DNA of 64,000 nucleotides, taken from assembly GCA_000827325.1 (NCBI GenBank), contig KN832873.1, positions 2,780,620 to 2,844,619 of the forward strand, written 5' to 3'. Source of the DNA: Oidiodendron maius Zn (lineage: Eukaryota > Ascomycota > Leotiomycetes > Myxotrichaceae). The position numbers and the translations under genes were made by a program. Under the pieces are notes generated by a model. It did no database searches. It saw nothing but the letters and a program-made list of their open reading frames with translations, and was not told the DNA's origin. Positions 12,176 to 24,786 of the stretch are shown piece by piece (position 1 is the first letter of the stretch; each line of letters starts with the position of its first letter).

Positions 12176-12192
12176 AAACTGGTCCTCCTAAC
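12176..12192 (+). repeat. Right 17-bp direct repeat of intron insertion
   Basis: Second identical copy of AAACTGGTCCTCCTAAC, followed directly by the intron end TCGTTGAATAG and the last GCP2 exon. Confidence 0.75.
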
Positions 12193-12602
12193 TCGTTGAA
12201 TAGATACAATCTAAGCTTTTGTACACGTGCACATTATTTGCGACTTACACTGGATGGCTTCAACGAGAGCTCGAAAAGAGTGATCTGGATCTTGCTACCA
12301 TAGAAAGACCAACTAATATGAATAAGCAACAATGGGCGCGTTTTCAGAACGACAAAAATCGACATGAAGATCCGACGCATTCTGCTACCAAAACAGATGA
12401 GGCACGGTTCGAAAATATGCAAGATCTTATAAGGAAGTGCAAGATTAACTTTAGCAGAAATTTGAAAGTTCTGATAGACACTCTGAATGACTATGCTGCG
12501 ACGGAAACAGTTGTCTTACTGGGATTGTGTGCAAGGTTGAGTACGGTAAACAATGCAATGGAGTTCTCCGCTCCAGGAACTGACGAACAGGCTAAACTGT
12601 GA

Positions 12603-15600
12603 ATTACAGCATATTCTGAGATGTTGAATTATGTGTTATGGCATCCACGGAGGCTCGACAAAGAGTAATGGCATTGAGATTACCTTCTTTCTGTGTATCT
12701 ACATGTTGATGATTCGATGAACGATCGTATTGATCTCTGGGTTGTTTGTGGCTAATTTATTACGCCCAGCTAATCCTAAACTATAATTACATAATTCACC
12801 TCTTCCATTTCCGTCCTAGGTTCCTAAAAGTCCATACGAATTTTTCTCCTGGTCTTGTCTGGGCCAATTGCAAGTATTGATCTACGGTATCTAGGTGGGT
12901 AGCAAGTTACCTTAAAGTCCCATCTTCCAAGCGTCCAATACCATACTATTGGCGATTTAAAAGGAAACCTGCTGGGCTGTAGATGAGTTGAGGAGCTCCG
13001 TTCTACGTCCCACATCTAGTCCTCTGTAGCGTTATTTCGGGCTATGCTGTTGTCTAAAGACACTTTATAGCCGACTCTCCGGCGAGACAAAAATATCGCC
13101 CTCGGATGATCCGTGTTGCCTCGCTGCCCTTCGTGAGATAGACGGTTAGTGATATGTCTAATTTCCCTGTATCTTCCACCTAAGCGTTGCGATATTTTCA
13201 ATGTCGACCTCATGCTCCTTTCCTAGTAGCTCAGCTACCCCAGAAGGCCTACTGAAATCTAAGTCTCTAAAGAGAGCATAGCACTAATTTTTTTAGAAGT
13301 CTTGCCTATCTAGCCAAGGACCTCAAGTTATTGAAGGAGATGCGTATTGAGAAACTAATGAGCGTAGTCGTTATTGTGAAGCTAAGTACCGCCTTTTTAA
13401 AGATGCTATATCTAGTAGAGAGAAGCGTACTTAATCTTTAGAGGAAGATATTACTCTCTTTAACTACGCTTTACGTTATATATAAGTATACCTAAGGCTT
13501 ATTATTTATAGATGTCTTGCTAGAGAGTTTTTAATATACGCTAAAGGCAATTATCGACCAATGTTTAAGTAGGAAATCGCGAAATAAAGGATAATGAAGG
13601 TAAAGCTGTCCTACTTCGTCATTTAGAATGTTAAGAATCGCTTGAATTTTACTTAAATTCTAGTCTATTTATTGTTCGAATATATAGGTAGCTTGTATAG
13701 AAATTCAACGGAAAGAGGAGAGAATAGAATAATGATACCCCTAAGAATAGCCTTAGGCATACTATACAATTTTACCTCTCTTTCTTAGTATAATCTAGCT
13801 AAATATAGTACTATAGAATAGTAATATAGATCTTATTAAGATGTTCTTGTAGAGTAGTAGGGTTGTTACTACCGTTAAGAAGGATCTAAAGTCTCTTATT
13901 AGTTAATAGTTCATTATAGTGAACCAGTAGGCAATTAAAGCCTAGATAAGTAGACTATTTGCAGTCTAAACTAGATGCTAGAGAGTCTCTAGTCCCAACT
14001 AGTCTAGCCCTTGCGCATTGTCCTTATAAATGAGTTTTAGGTTATATTCTATAAATATTGAAATGTTCTCATTAACAACTAACAGTGCTATATTGTAGAG
14101 TATAAACTTAAGGTGTTCTATATCTGGTATATAGCGGAAGTTGTTCTAAATTAGAACCTTAAGCCTACTCATTAGAAAGACTTAAATGTAAACTATCTCT
14201 AAAGGTTGAAGTCAGGTTAAGAGTTATAGAATGATGCGAATGTTATTGTTATCGTCGCACTTATCGAGTGCGTTAATAACAAGGACGTATATAGAGTGGT
14301 AGTTATCACTATCTAGCTTTGGTAGTAGACGTAAGACAGGTTGGTGCCACTAGTCATAGGAGGACTAGTTTGCAATATCTTTACGCTCTGTAATAGCATC
14401 GTAAATATATTGTTCGCTACCTAGTATACTCCTTGCGAGCTATAAGGTATTACTTGTGACGAACTTGCATGCATGGCTAATGTCTCTACGCCGCTCGGGA
14501 AGGAGAAGCCAGCCCCGAGAACTTCTAATCAAAGTATTTGCTGGCGATAGTACGGGCGATCGTGGATTTTCTGGTGCTAACTAATCCGCTTAGCTAGAAA
14601 ATGCACCACTTGTCTTCTCCTTTAGCCCACCTATATATCTTCCAAAGGGCTCGACGTGGGTGTTTTCAAGGCATGTAGGTTCGTGCTGCTTCGATAAAAA
14701 GCTGAAAGAGGCACTACCGGCGTTGGACAAGCTGTTGAGTGGGTTGTCATATCCCAATCTTCCAATTAGCGTTCAGTCTTAATTAAGAGGTGGAAGGGCT
14801 GTGCATAGAGGTTGTATGAGTCTCCAAGGTGAGCTTTAGGGTCTCCGTCAATATGAGCATCTTTGTAACTATGCTGGGCAGCTATGAAGTGTCGGATAAC
14901 AGGGTCCCCTCTCAGCAGACTCTTTATAAAGGCCATTGCGTTCCTTCATCCAGGCCAGCCAAGATTGTAGCCAACTAAATTCTTCTTCCTCTGGAAGAAA
15001 CTATACAGGCTCATAGTCGGAGTGTTCGATAGCCATAAGAGCCAGCCTCACGTGCTGCACCTAGAGCCTTAGTGCCGGGGGCAGCTCAAATTTTAATGAC
15101 AGCACGATCAGGTAATCTTTCCAAAAATCGTGCAGACCGTAAACTGATGACGAGCTATCAGTATATTCCTGTCGGACTCCGCCATCATCCAAAATATTGT
15201 CTGGCCCGACACCTAGATTGTTGGAGCTATCAAATGCCAAGCGCAGAAGATGCTCTGCAATATGTCTGGCGAGTTTATTGAGTTGTTTAGATTCATTTGG
15301 TAAGCGCCCACTGATGCCAGGTGTCCAGCGAGTCCGAAAGTCAGAGCGGAGATATCGTAACCGCAGAGCGGACAGGTATTCAGACGCCTTCACTGTGGAC
15401 TGACCCGTGTGGCGGCCATGCCATGCGAAACCTGCTCGGTTTCTTCAGGTAAGTTAAATATTTACAATTGTATTTCCGACTGCTAATCGACACTGTCTTA
15501 TTAATCATAACTCTAAATTTAGCTTCCCCCGCATTATTCCCTTTCTGTAATCTTACCAGCCATCGTACCTCTTTATCGTTGCCCTGCAAAGCCATGGAGA

Positions 15601-16334
15601 ATCTCAGCAATGCCACATTATTAGAAATTCTCAGAAAGCGCCTAGTAGTTCTCCATGTTCGCTTGGAGACACTATATTATATTTCTTTCCGTGCCTTATT
15701 TTTATAGTAAAGATAGCAGTTGCTTATGACAAGAAACGAGAAAAGCTGATTTAGATGATGGGGCCAGAAGGAGTCAACCGAGGTTGTGAGAAGGTTATTC
15801 TGCCTGAATAGTTGAAGATAGCCAATCAAGATTAGTAGACTTATGGCTGTTAAAATATAGTGTGCACTTTGGTAATATCACGGAAGGGCCTTGCCCTAAC
15901 CCATACGCCGGCAAGCTGGGAAACTCTCTTCTTCTATCGAATTGTCTATGGTCCCCGCATCACACAGTTTCTGAATGAATCGGGCATATCTGTAGAAGAC
16001 TTGGAAATCCTCCAGCTTTTCATCACTCCCGTATACCTGACGCATCACCAGACGAGCATCCCACAATGACCTCCAGTGGAAGCCAGATGGCCATCTATAC
16101 ACAATCTCCTATAGTGTGGTGCTGACAGAGAACTTTAAGTAAACATGAGGGGGAGTGCTGATATCATCTGGTATATAGATGTTTTAATTGTTTACTAAAT
16201 TTTATTGCGCGAGGACTACCGTGCTATAAAATACACATTGAGGAGACAGTGCACCGTCGTTCTTCCACATTTGATACACATAGAAGCCCGTCACCATAAG
16301 AACAACAATAGCTTAAACTTTCGAATTGCACTCA
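12603..16334. other. Gene-poor region with AT-rich relic (about 13.2-14.5 kb)
   Basis: No intact gene was found over 3.7 kb. From about 13210 to 14460 the sequence is AT-rich and TA-rich and lacks ORFs over 60 codons, consistent with a RIP-degraded repeat; no protein family could be read through the damage. 14460-16300 is more balanced. It holds a minus-strand ORF of 110 codons (15061-15393) and a few shorter ones without recognisable motifs, which I do not call as genes. Confidence 0.5.
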
Positions 16335-19300
16335 TTACATCCGGGGCCTAACGGTCCATGATTGGGATTCAAACACCAAATCGCCTCTCAGCCGGTGAGC
16401 TTCTGGATCTACATAGAGCTTTACACCCAAGTTGTTGCGACCGAGGTTGAATACTCTGAAGATAATGTAAACATTCGGAACTGACTGACCTCGTGGGAAC
16501 GTGTAGCGTTGCATCTGGCAGTGTTAGCCTGAACAGGAGTGACTTGGTTTTCTGCATACCAATCGATACTGATTGACACTTATGTAAAGTCTGTCACCGC
16601 ACTCGCCCGTTGTTGTTTTCACCTCCATGAAGTATTTCGGCCGGGCGTCCCTCCAAACTTGCTCATCCAAGTACCCTCTCGCAATAAGTATCGCTGTTAA
16701 AACGCCAGATTGGTCGTCGTAGGTAATATCGGCGGTCTCTCTGCCAGGCCAGTTCTCTAAACTGGTATACCTAGGATGGATTGCCACAAGGCCACGGATG
16801 GTACTCTCCCAGTTGGGCCGGTCAAACCTTGGAAGACCAAGAGTGGATAATAGCTCAAATACCTGCGGTTACATAGATTAAGCTCTGAGCTGCACGGCCG
16901 ATTGTGAACTGTGCTTACAAATAATTCTCCAGCCGCACCGATTTTGGTGTCATGATTCATTTGCCCCTGGCTACGAATGCCGAACGTTATCACACGGTCG
17001 AAGCCTTCGAGGAATTGGTTATTGCCCACTGTAGCCCTAGAATTAAGATGTGGTAGATTTGTTTGGCTTGCAAGCCGAATAACATTCTCAAGGAGATCTC
17101 GATACGCATCACGGGAGTAGTAGGTCCTCCCGTCAGCGACCTCCGGACTAAGTAGCTCTGGAGGGCCATGGATTTGGTCTGTAGCAGGAGGTGAATGCGA
17201 GCGCCTGACGCTGGAAGCTGGTGTTGCTTGAGCTAGTGAACTCCTCAATGAAACCACAGTATCCTCGACGGCGATGAGGTCCTGCTCACTAGGGTCTTCT
17301 GCCGATGATTCGTCGTCAGCTGGCCGAGATGGAGAAGCAATATCTGGGACCATTCCTATTCCTTCAGCCTCCAATATGTCATCAAGTATGTAGATTGGCT
17401 TGCTGAGGACATTGCTGATAATCTCTCTAGCCGCCGGTGGAATTCTAAAGAGCTTGGTCAACGCTTCGGGAAACGACAAAGAATAACACAGCTCTCTGTC
17501 TCTCCTATTTTCAGGCACGTAAACATTCCACGTGTTTTCTCGCTCTCTGATATGTACATGACCGCTGAGGATCTGCCTTGTAATATCTTCCCCGGACCGT
17601 TGAATTGTGTATTTTGTCGAAATGCTATTTGTCCTGAGGATAGACGCACTGCAAAGTTGGTTTAACATGGACTGCGGATTTAATGTTGCAAGTACACTCC
17701 GGTACGAGACTGCGCACCTATTATCTGGTAAGTATTTCGTATTTTTAAGACTGCTAGACTTACCGGAGAAGATCATACGCCCTGCCATTGAAGTCTGCTG
17801 TTAATCTGTTGTCAAGCAAGCTCTCTCCTTGGCAATCAGTTTCTTCGCGGCAAAGCAGGGACAAGTATTTGCTACCCAAACCCAGCGATTTCAGAAAAGG
17901 TTCCAGCTGTAGGATTTCTTCCAAGCTAAAATCTAAAAATTCCACGCGGCCTTCAAATATTTCTGCGAGTTTGATTCTGTCGACAATGGCGAAGTCGCCT
18001 TGGCAGGCACGAAACTCTATTTGGTCAGCTGCCCCAGGCTGTGGAACTCTCACCGGAAGAAAGTTGCTTGTTGACAGGATATTCAAGTCATTTGGCCTTG
18101 GTCTCATCCCGTTGATTGCCCAGATTAATTGCTTCATTCTCTGCACCGTAGGATGTCGCGTCGCAAGAGCGAAGAGTTCTTCTACCAGCGTGCTCAAAGA
18201 AGCTGGAGATATTCGCAACCGTTCCAAAAAGAAAGGTTTGAGCTCTTCAGGATAAGACTGGAGGATAAGTGATTTGCCATCTATTTGGACAGGGCTGTCC
18301 CAGAGGCATTCAGAGGGTGAAACCCAACTCGAGGTTGACGGTATATAGATCAATCCTTCAGTCTCGAAGCGTTCACTATTATCAAAAAGTTAGCATAAGA
18401 TCGACCTTAAAATATCACTACACACCTAATTTGCGTCCAGTTCGGCGTGCTGCGACCGTCGCTTAATAAGAGGTGATACAGCCTCAACACCTTTTCAGGC
18501 AGATTCGGAGACGATCTTGTCAGTCTCCTGAGATTCGAAACCATTTCTAAATAGTCTATCCAGGTTGTATCTTCAATATCAAGAATTTCACGGAAGAATT
18601 TAGACAGTTTCGGGTTGTTTCGATATTCCGGAACTTCTGCCAGCGGCTTCTTCGCCAGCAAATCAACAGGACCACGCCAGGCGCAACTCTGAATATCAAT
18701 CCAGGTGGGACCGGATGCATTATCTTGAAATGAACAGGGATCCAATATCAGTTCCCATGTGTCGATCATCTCACTGCATATTGTTAGTAACACTCAGGTT
18801 TCTTGATGGTAGCGGGATCTTACCACAGCCCTTCTCTCTGGCTGTCGCTACAATTGTCTGCAATGAATTCGTAGGTTTTCAATATTTTCACCTTTATTTC
18901 GTTTCCCCAATCACGGTATCTTCGTTTTTCATGCTGTCGTAGAACTTCTACGTAAAAATTGAGATCCGGCTCAAATCCAACGTCAAATTCGTGAAGAAAT
19001 CTCCAATCTCGAAGTACCATATTCGCTTCTAAATCATCCGATACCCTTAAGAACGGAAATTCTTGGCCAATGCCTAACGCCTGAACTCTGTCTTTCAAGT
19101 CTTGCAGTGGTAGGTATGTGTCTTTCAAGGATCTGAGCTGCCCTCCTAAGCAAGTGATCTTCGACTGGGATAAGGTATTCACGATGGGTCGGCTCATATC
19201 GGCATCATAATCATCCCAGTGCTTCTTCAATGTGCCGACAACCTTATCAGGTCGATATCGTATGATATGTCGGAACTCAGTTGATAGGGATCCGCCGTCC

Positions 19301-21599
19301 AGTTTAATTCTTGGTATACGCCGTACTCCCAAGCCTTTCTCTAGCCATTTCAACCATGATGAGCCATGTCGCCGGGTAGAAGGCGGGAACAAAGTCATGT
19401 ATTCGGATTTCAAAAATGACACAGGACACTCGGCTATGTTTCTGCTGGGATCTGTTGGGTGTTCGTAAGCCTTTAGAAGCTCATACGGCCCATATTCGTC
19501 TGCAGTTTGGAAGTACATTAAATTCCGACGCGATGTTACCTTCCTACCATGTGTTTCGTATAGCCAAACTAGTGAGAGTCTGTGGTCGTCTCTGCTTTCA
19601 TGATGCCAGTATAAATAGCTGACATGTACCATAGAGAAGGACAAATCGGACGCTCCGCCACTTCGCGAATAATATCTCAACAACCGGTCGACCACTGTTT
19701 GGGGAAGGACATCAGTAACACCAAGTTTCGTGAACAAGGCTTTCCGAAAGTCATTCGCTGCCGCACCGGGATCCACGGTGGTGATGAGATCTCTGGGTAT
19801 CTCAGGCCCAGTTTCCGCCGGAAAGTATAGTTCTTCATTCGAGGCGTCCACCCATTCCCCATTGTTCAGGGGAATCAGGGGCAATTCTCGAATCATGTTT
19901 ATGAGACCGGTCGAGGCTCTAGACAGAATTGATAATATGAGCGAAGCTGCACGGGAATGCCAGCTGTCGTCAGTCTCGCGACCCATCATTTTCGAACTGC
20001 TACTTTCCAAATCTTGCTTTATTCTGTGGTACATATGTATATCCTCGATATCATGGAGATCAAACACATTGCGAAATATTTCAATATCCTCGGGGTCATA
20101 CCGCAGGCAGAGGTATTTCCTATTTATCCCTCGCCGATCATGAAATAAGGGTTGTCCAGAAGAATCTAGATGAGTCCCTGGTAGAATCCGTAACATACGG
20201 GGCTGACAGGGTATTGGAGACTCTTGGGAATAGAGTATATTTTCCACAGGCAGAAGTCTAATGATCTCGGTTGGTAACATGTCCCACACTCCACCAAGTG
20301 ATTGGCTACTGGGTAAGTATTTTATCCATTTATAACGGAGTGGAGAATCACTGCTAACAAATTGGAGAACAGCATCTCGAAAGGTCTCTGCCACACCCCG
20401 TAAAATATCTCTGTTTCGAGGTGTGTTGATAATATCTTCTCTATTTGCCGGCAAGATAAAATCAGCCTGGATTATGAACTGCTCCCGGTTAGCAATGTGC
20501 TTTCCTAATATGGCAGCAACTCACACTAAAATTAGTTTTACGGATTGGAAGGAAAGCGAAGCAAGATTGAAAGGATATGAGTGGCTGAGAAGCCCCATCC
20601 ACTGGGAATGCTAAGACCACCTCGCACGAATCAATGTCAGGTCGAGACGTGTGTGGAGAAAGTTGAGTTATATCCCTTTTTGCGATATAATATCGATCTG
20701 GTGGATTATCCGGAACCAACGTGCCGTCCGCATGGTGAGGATCCTCCACAGACTTGAGTACGTGGACCATTCTCCCATTATCCCTTTCTATCTTCCGGAA
20801 AGTTTTTAGGGTGCTTCTTTCATCTGGATGCTGACATAGGATTTCGATTTTTTTGAGCGTAGATAAGAATAATAGAAGGTTGTCAGGAATGTCTTCCTGG
20901 AACTGAGCCACCAAGGAGGTGTAGGGGATGGCTGCCTCGGCCTGGAAGGGAGTCAAAGTCATTCGGGTGAGTGGACGTGCATCGACAGGAATGAGTTCGT
21001 CCTCCAAAATAGGAGTGATGATTCCAAGCTTATCTCTGGTGGCACCTTCTCCATACCGAAACGAGAAAGAGAACGAATTCGATTGAATGTGAACTGCCGT
21101 TGCGACCTGGAAGACAGACTTGAATCCGATGCCTTTCTCGCCAATGTATCCACGGGCTTTGCTCTTTGAGCTCTTTGCAACATCGGATATCGATTTAACA
21201 TTTTCCTCCGTGAAGCCATCCTCATTGCATTCCACCACAATACTTGTGGGCCGCACTTTAAACCTGATATAAGGTTGTTGGCCGAGCTGTCTTGCTCGAG
21301 TGAATTTATTATCCTCGGCATTCTGAACTAATTCCAAAGCGAAACGCGCATTTGTAGAGCTGAGATTGTGAGAAATTCTAGGCAATCAATGTTAGTAAAT
21401 GCAATACTTTAGAATCATGCTCGAAAGTGATATACATTTCCAGTAAATTTCCGAGCTGCTCTCTGGTGTTGTCAAGAGCCACTAATGTTCCCGGGGGGGA
21501 GTTGTTACGATCCTCCTGACTGATCCATCCGTTCCTCCCAGCAGCTTTGAGCACAATTGCTCGAGCCTCTGCTGGAGTTATATCCAATGAGTTCGACAT
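16335..21599 (-). CDS. NO VEIN-like GHKL ATPase with C-terminal DUF3883
   Basis: A large intact gene of eight exons: 21599-21436, 21377-20525, 20478-18824, 18773-18426, 18375-17764, 17717-16919, 16862-16560 and 16514-16335. All junctions keep frame; the protein is 1637 aa. The N-terminus has a GHKL/Hsp90-type ATPase: N-box ELVQNAEDN (residues 70-78), NEDGF (106-110) and glycine box GYIGEKGIGFKSVF (131-144). The middle, about 1300 residues, has the sacsin/NOV-type organisation (for example RFVFD-like repeats and LDFSLEEILQLEPFLKSLGL). The end is DUF3883/NOV_C, with GAAGELFVFELLS around 1470 and YFMEVKTTTG around 1554-1563, ending SWTVRPRM. Plant NO VEIN acts in auxin-related development; fungal members are uncharacterised. 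ATP-dependent conformational switching is inferred. Confidence 0.92.
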
Positions 21600-21952
21600 C
21601 TAAGGTGATGAAAATAGAAGTGGTTCTTACAGCTATAGCAAAACACGCATTCGAGTTCCGGGGCCGCGGGGGCTATGAAGGCCCCAAGCTGACTGGCGAC
21701 GGACAGGCCTCCATGGTGCGACATACCCCTTCTGGCCAGCTGCATGCGCGCCCTGGTTGGTTTGTTTTACCCATGCCACTTTAGTACATAGAGAAACGAA
21801 CTTCTAAACTGAATTTGATTTCATCTAAGCTAACGCCTTCATTGATTGTAAAGTCACGGACTAAAGCCCCAAAGATCTCATTCTAGCCTTTATCTCACAA
21901 CATCAAATAAAAACTGCCGGCTAGTGCAAGTAATCTTACATGCACATCAACC
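21600..21952. promoter_or_regulatory. Upstream region of the NO VEIN-like gene
   Basis: About 350 bp between the stop of the Hsp70-like gene and the ATG of the NO VEIN-like gene, both on the minus strand. It should contain the terminator of the first and the promoter of the second. No motif stands out. Confidence 0.4.
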
Positions 21953-24241
21953 TCAGTGACGATCGAATTGAATCGTTGCTGTCCCTACTACTTTACCGTT
22001 CAAAACGTCTCTACATGTAAGATTTTCTCCTTTATTTCCGAACATGATCTCTACTTCATGAGAAAAGTTATAGATGGTTTCTTTAAGGCGAGCGTTGAAA
22101 TTTGACTCGGAACTTTGACCAAAATCAAACCCTCTTGGAAATGTCGAACAAACATCTCCCACCTTTATAACTCCTATGGCACATTAGTTTCGTACTTTGA
22201 AGGTTACCACAATGGATATTCATCGTGACGAGCAGTGAAGCATACCTGATTCCGTGTAATAATCTGGGGGGTCGTTCAATGCGGTCGAGTATAATGAAAG
22301 AGTTGAAGATATGGCTTTCCCAGGAGTATATTTCGTCACCGCAGTTACCTTTCTGGAAGTGTCTTGGAAAATTTTGTCGCCCTAATTTTGTCAATCTCTA
22401 CTTTACCGCCAGATATGATTCGACTGCTACATACTTTACAAATAAGCCAGTCAACTCTGTGACGACAATATTTTTCGTCTTTGAAATCGTCAAGGAAAGA
22501 CTTTTCTTCCGGGTCTTTGTCTTCCCTGAAGGGCATGCTAAGTCCAATACCGTAATGTCGTCGAGATTGTTTCATGCGAGGAGCAATTCCTTCAAAACCA
22601 CGCATAGCGGCGCCTCGAGCTACGGCAGATTGCCTTTCACGACAGGCAATTAGCTAGTAGAACAGAAGAACTGTATACAGATAAATAGAACATACGGGTA
22701 CTCTGGACGCATTAACTTTATATTTCCATTGACTTTACACCACTCTGCGAGAGCCTTGTATAGGTATGGCGATTCGGCAAAGCCGCCAACAAGAATGATT
22801 CGCTGAATCGTGAAGGTTAGTATCGAGTCATTACGGAAGTCAACGAACGGAAATATACGTCAATCGTTGCGCCCGTCTTCCTCTTAACCTCCTTGACTTG
22901 TTGGCGGACTAGATTAGAGATCTCTCTAACAACGGGATCGAAAAGACCTTGTATATCCTTGCTATTTATCATTAAAGTCGGTCCTAGAATGATATTGGCA
23001 AAGCTTACTAGGTAAGGTTCACTATCCGCTCTTCTTCATTGTAAAATTCAGAATCCGGTATGTCAAGTTTTAGATCGGTCACTTCTCGTATGTCATGATG
23101 ATCGTCATCATTGCGTCCGAAATCTTGTTTAAATTTCTCGAAAGACATCATAAACCTACTCCCGGAGCCTTTCTTTGAAAGTGGGAGATTGTCGAACGGA
23201 GTTCCAAACCGCCTTGAGAGTAGAGAGTGAAGATTTCGGTCGATGTAAGTCGAACCGCACTTCCCGCCTGGAAATCAAGACATCGGTCAGTTTTGGGGTC
23301 ATTCCTCGAGGATATCAATCGCATAGAGCGTCATACCAACACCAACGCAAAGTTCATCGAATTCCAGACACGGTTGAACTTGGGTAATTGTATATGTGGT
23401 TATATCGACAGTCCCACCGCCGCAGTCACAGATAAGTATATGGTCGTTTGGCTGATCTCGTTAGCTGTGGACTGTCTCTTCGAAGGGATGCATACCTTGA
23501 TCTGGTTCAACGCGTTAAATCCAGAATACATCTTCAAGGTTGCGATAGCTGCCGCCTCAGGTTCTGCGATTGTAAAAATTGCATCATCAGGCCGACTCCC
23601 AAACCCTGCCTTCTTAGCAGCATTTAGCGTTGCATCCTTGGCTTCGTCCGACCATATTGCTGGCAGTGTGATCCAGCATTCCATGGGGGTGGTGTCATAT
23701 GTTTTCTCGGTCATTTCTTCACACAACTTCGAAGTCAAGTATATATACAACTCGTGCAGGAAATCTTCGCAAACCTCTTCAGCCTTACGAAAGTCTGGCA
23801 ACTTCATCATTCCCTGGCCCACCATATCTGCAAGAGCAGGATCGTCATACTCTCCCACAAGCGCATTCTTATCGAGCAAGAGCTTGGTCCAAGAGTACGA
23901 AATGAACTTAGGGTCAACCTCAAACCCCCACTTGTTCTTGGATAGCTTTGGGTTTTCCCTCTTGTATGAAATCCGTGTTGGGACCTTCCAATGGGGAATG
24001 GTAAGCTCTCCAGGCCAAGCGGTGATGATATTGACCTCTTTTATATCACTCTTGTGTGTTGTTATGTAGCTGACCCCTGCAGAGAAGTAAACGAAGAATA
24101 CTTTAAGAGTGGTATGGCATATCAGGACGCTGTACCTGAAAATGTTGTCCCGTAATCAATTCCCACGATGATTTTATGACCATTGTCTTCTGTTATGGAA
24201 ACAGACTCCAAAATCTGATGAATAGGCCGATTTCCAAACAT
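21953..24241 (-). CDS. Hsp70-like actin-ATPase domain protein
   Basis: A nine-exon gene: 24241-24136, 24076-23496, 23451-23337, 23267-23009, 22961-22859, 22802-22696, 22633-22435, 22381-22246 and 22173-21953. The frame closes exactly, giving 608 aa. It has the Hsp70/actin nucleotide-binding motifs: phosphate-1 VGIDYGTTFSG (26-36), phosphate-2 LICDCGGGTVD (about 235-245) and adenosine motif ILVGGFAES (391-399). The C-terminal part (GDKIFQDTSRKVTAVTKY, VEIMFGNKGENL) is the divergent tail of the expanded fungal Hsp70-like family, not a canonical substrate-binding domain and lid. It lacks an EEVD end. The acceptor of exon 7 is an AAAG, less usual than CAG or TAG but demanded by the frame. Such proteins are common beside immunity-like genes in moulds; function unknown. 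Confidence 0.9.
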
Positions 24242-24786
24242 TTTGTGGAAAAGGAAGTAAATTTCGTGAATCGCAAACCTCAGTTGCGGCGCCAATAATT
24301 AGTCGTGTGATCACGATGATGGCAGAAGAATGCTCTTGCCGCCGCCAGGATCCAGTTCATATGTGACTCGTGGGGCCTCCTCGCATGTTCATTCTAACTC
24401 AGAGTTTTGATTGGGCGTTTTATGGCTGCGTATATAACGAGCCAGGTAGATGCATACGGAAACCGCGGCAGCTGCAGCTACAAGGGTCAGACAATCCAAC
24501 ACTAATCGAGGGTCATTTCACAATACCCACTCAAGTGATCAAATATTCCAACATTGAGATTGCATCTTGCTCCCACTCTTGTCCTGACTGGTTGAAAAGG
24601 GGGCTGCTTAGCAAGATTCGCGCCCGGGGGCGGAGGGGCGCGTATGTATCGGGAGCCAAGTCGCGCGGCATCCCTCAAGGGAAGGTGACACAATCCAGCC
24701 ATGCTTAGCTCTCAAGACATCACAAACTTCCACAAACCTCAAGACTGTCGACACTGTACTCGGCTGAAAATACCCGTCCCACGATA
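24242..24786. promoter_or_regulatory. Shared divergent promoter region
   Basis: 545 bp separate the start codons of the Hsp70-like gene (minus) and the coiled-coil protein gene (plus), so they may be co-regulated. No heat-shock element could be confidently identified by eye. Confidence 0.4.

Larger units (their letters stand above)
8241..12602 (+). pseudogene. Gamma-tubulin complex component 2 (GCP2/Spc97/Alp4) pseudogene
   Basis: GCP2 organises gamma-tubulin at spindle pole bodies. The whole protein can be followed in pieces: N-terminal SEASRTYFEDPRPKP (about 8560), QEAVILEDLLFVFMSYEGQ (about 8830), FVEVQSREEFGAVNHAVC (about 9030), LPTSHMMFQIYSL, MSGDPSAKALFTSLLRDSSR (about 9410), DEYWERRYTIRDHDIPP, LDFFSYFLELGTSEL, TLRARMLVFVQQLLYFC (about 10400), and the C-terminus YTCTLFATYTGWLQREL to AATETVVLLGLCARLST (12219-12602). 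It is broken by an in-frame TAG at 8998, a frameshift near 9385, TAG at about 9748 and TGA at about 9937. Introns are kept (one near 8640-8685, one at 10630-12203), so this is a DNA-level duplicate, not a retrocopy. GCP2 is essential in fungi that have been tested, so an intact copy should exist elsewhere. Confidence 0.9.

Noticed and set aside
15061-15393. 110-codon minus-strand ORF
   Set aside because: No recognisable motif and no splice partners; too short to call alone.
23227-24069. 280-codon plus-strand ORF
   Set aside because: It is the antisense shadow of the Hsp70-like gene, whose nine exons join in frame and carry the ATPase motifs.
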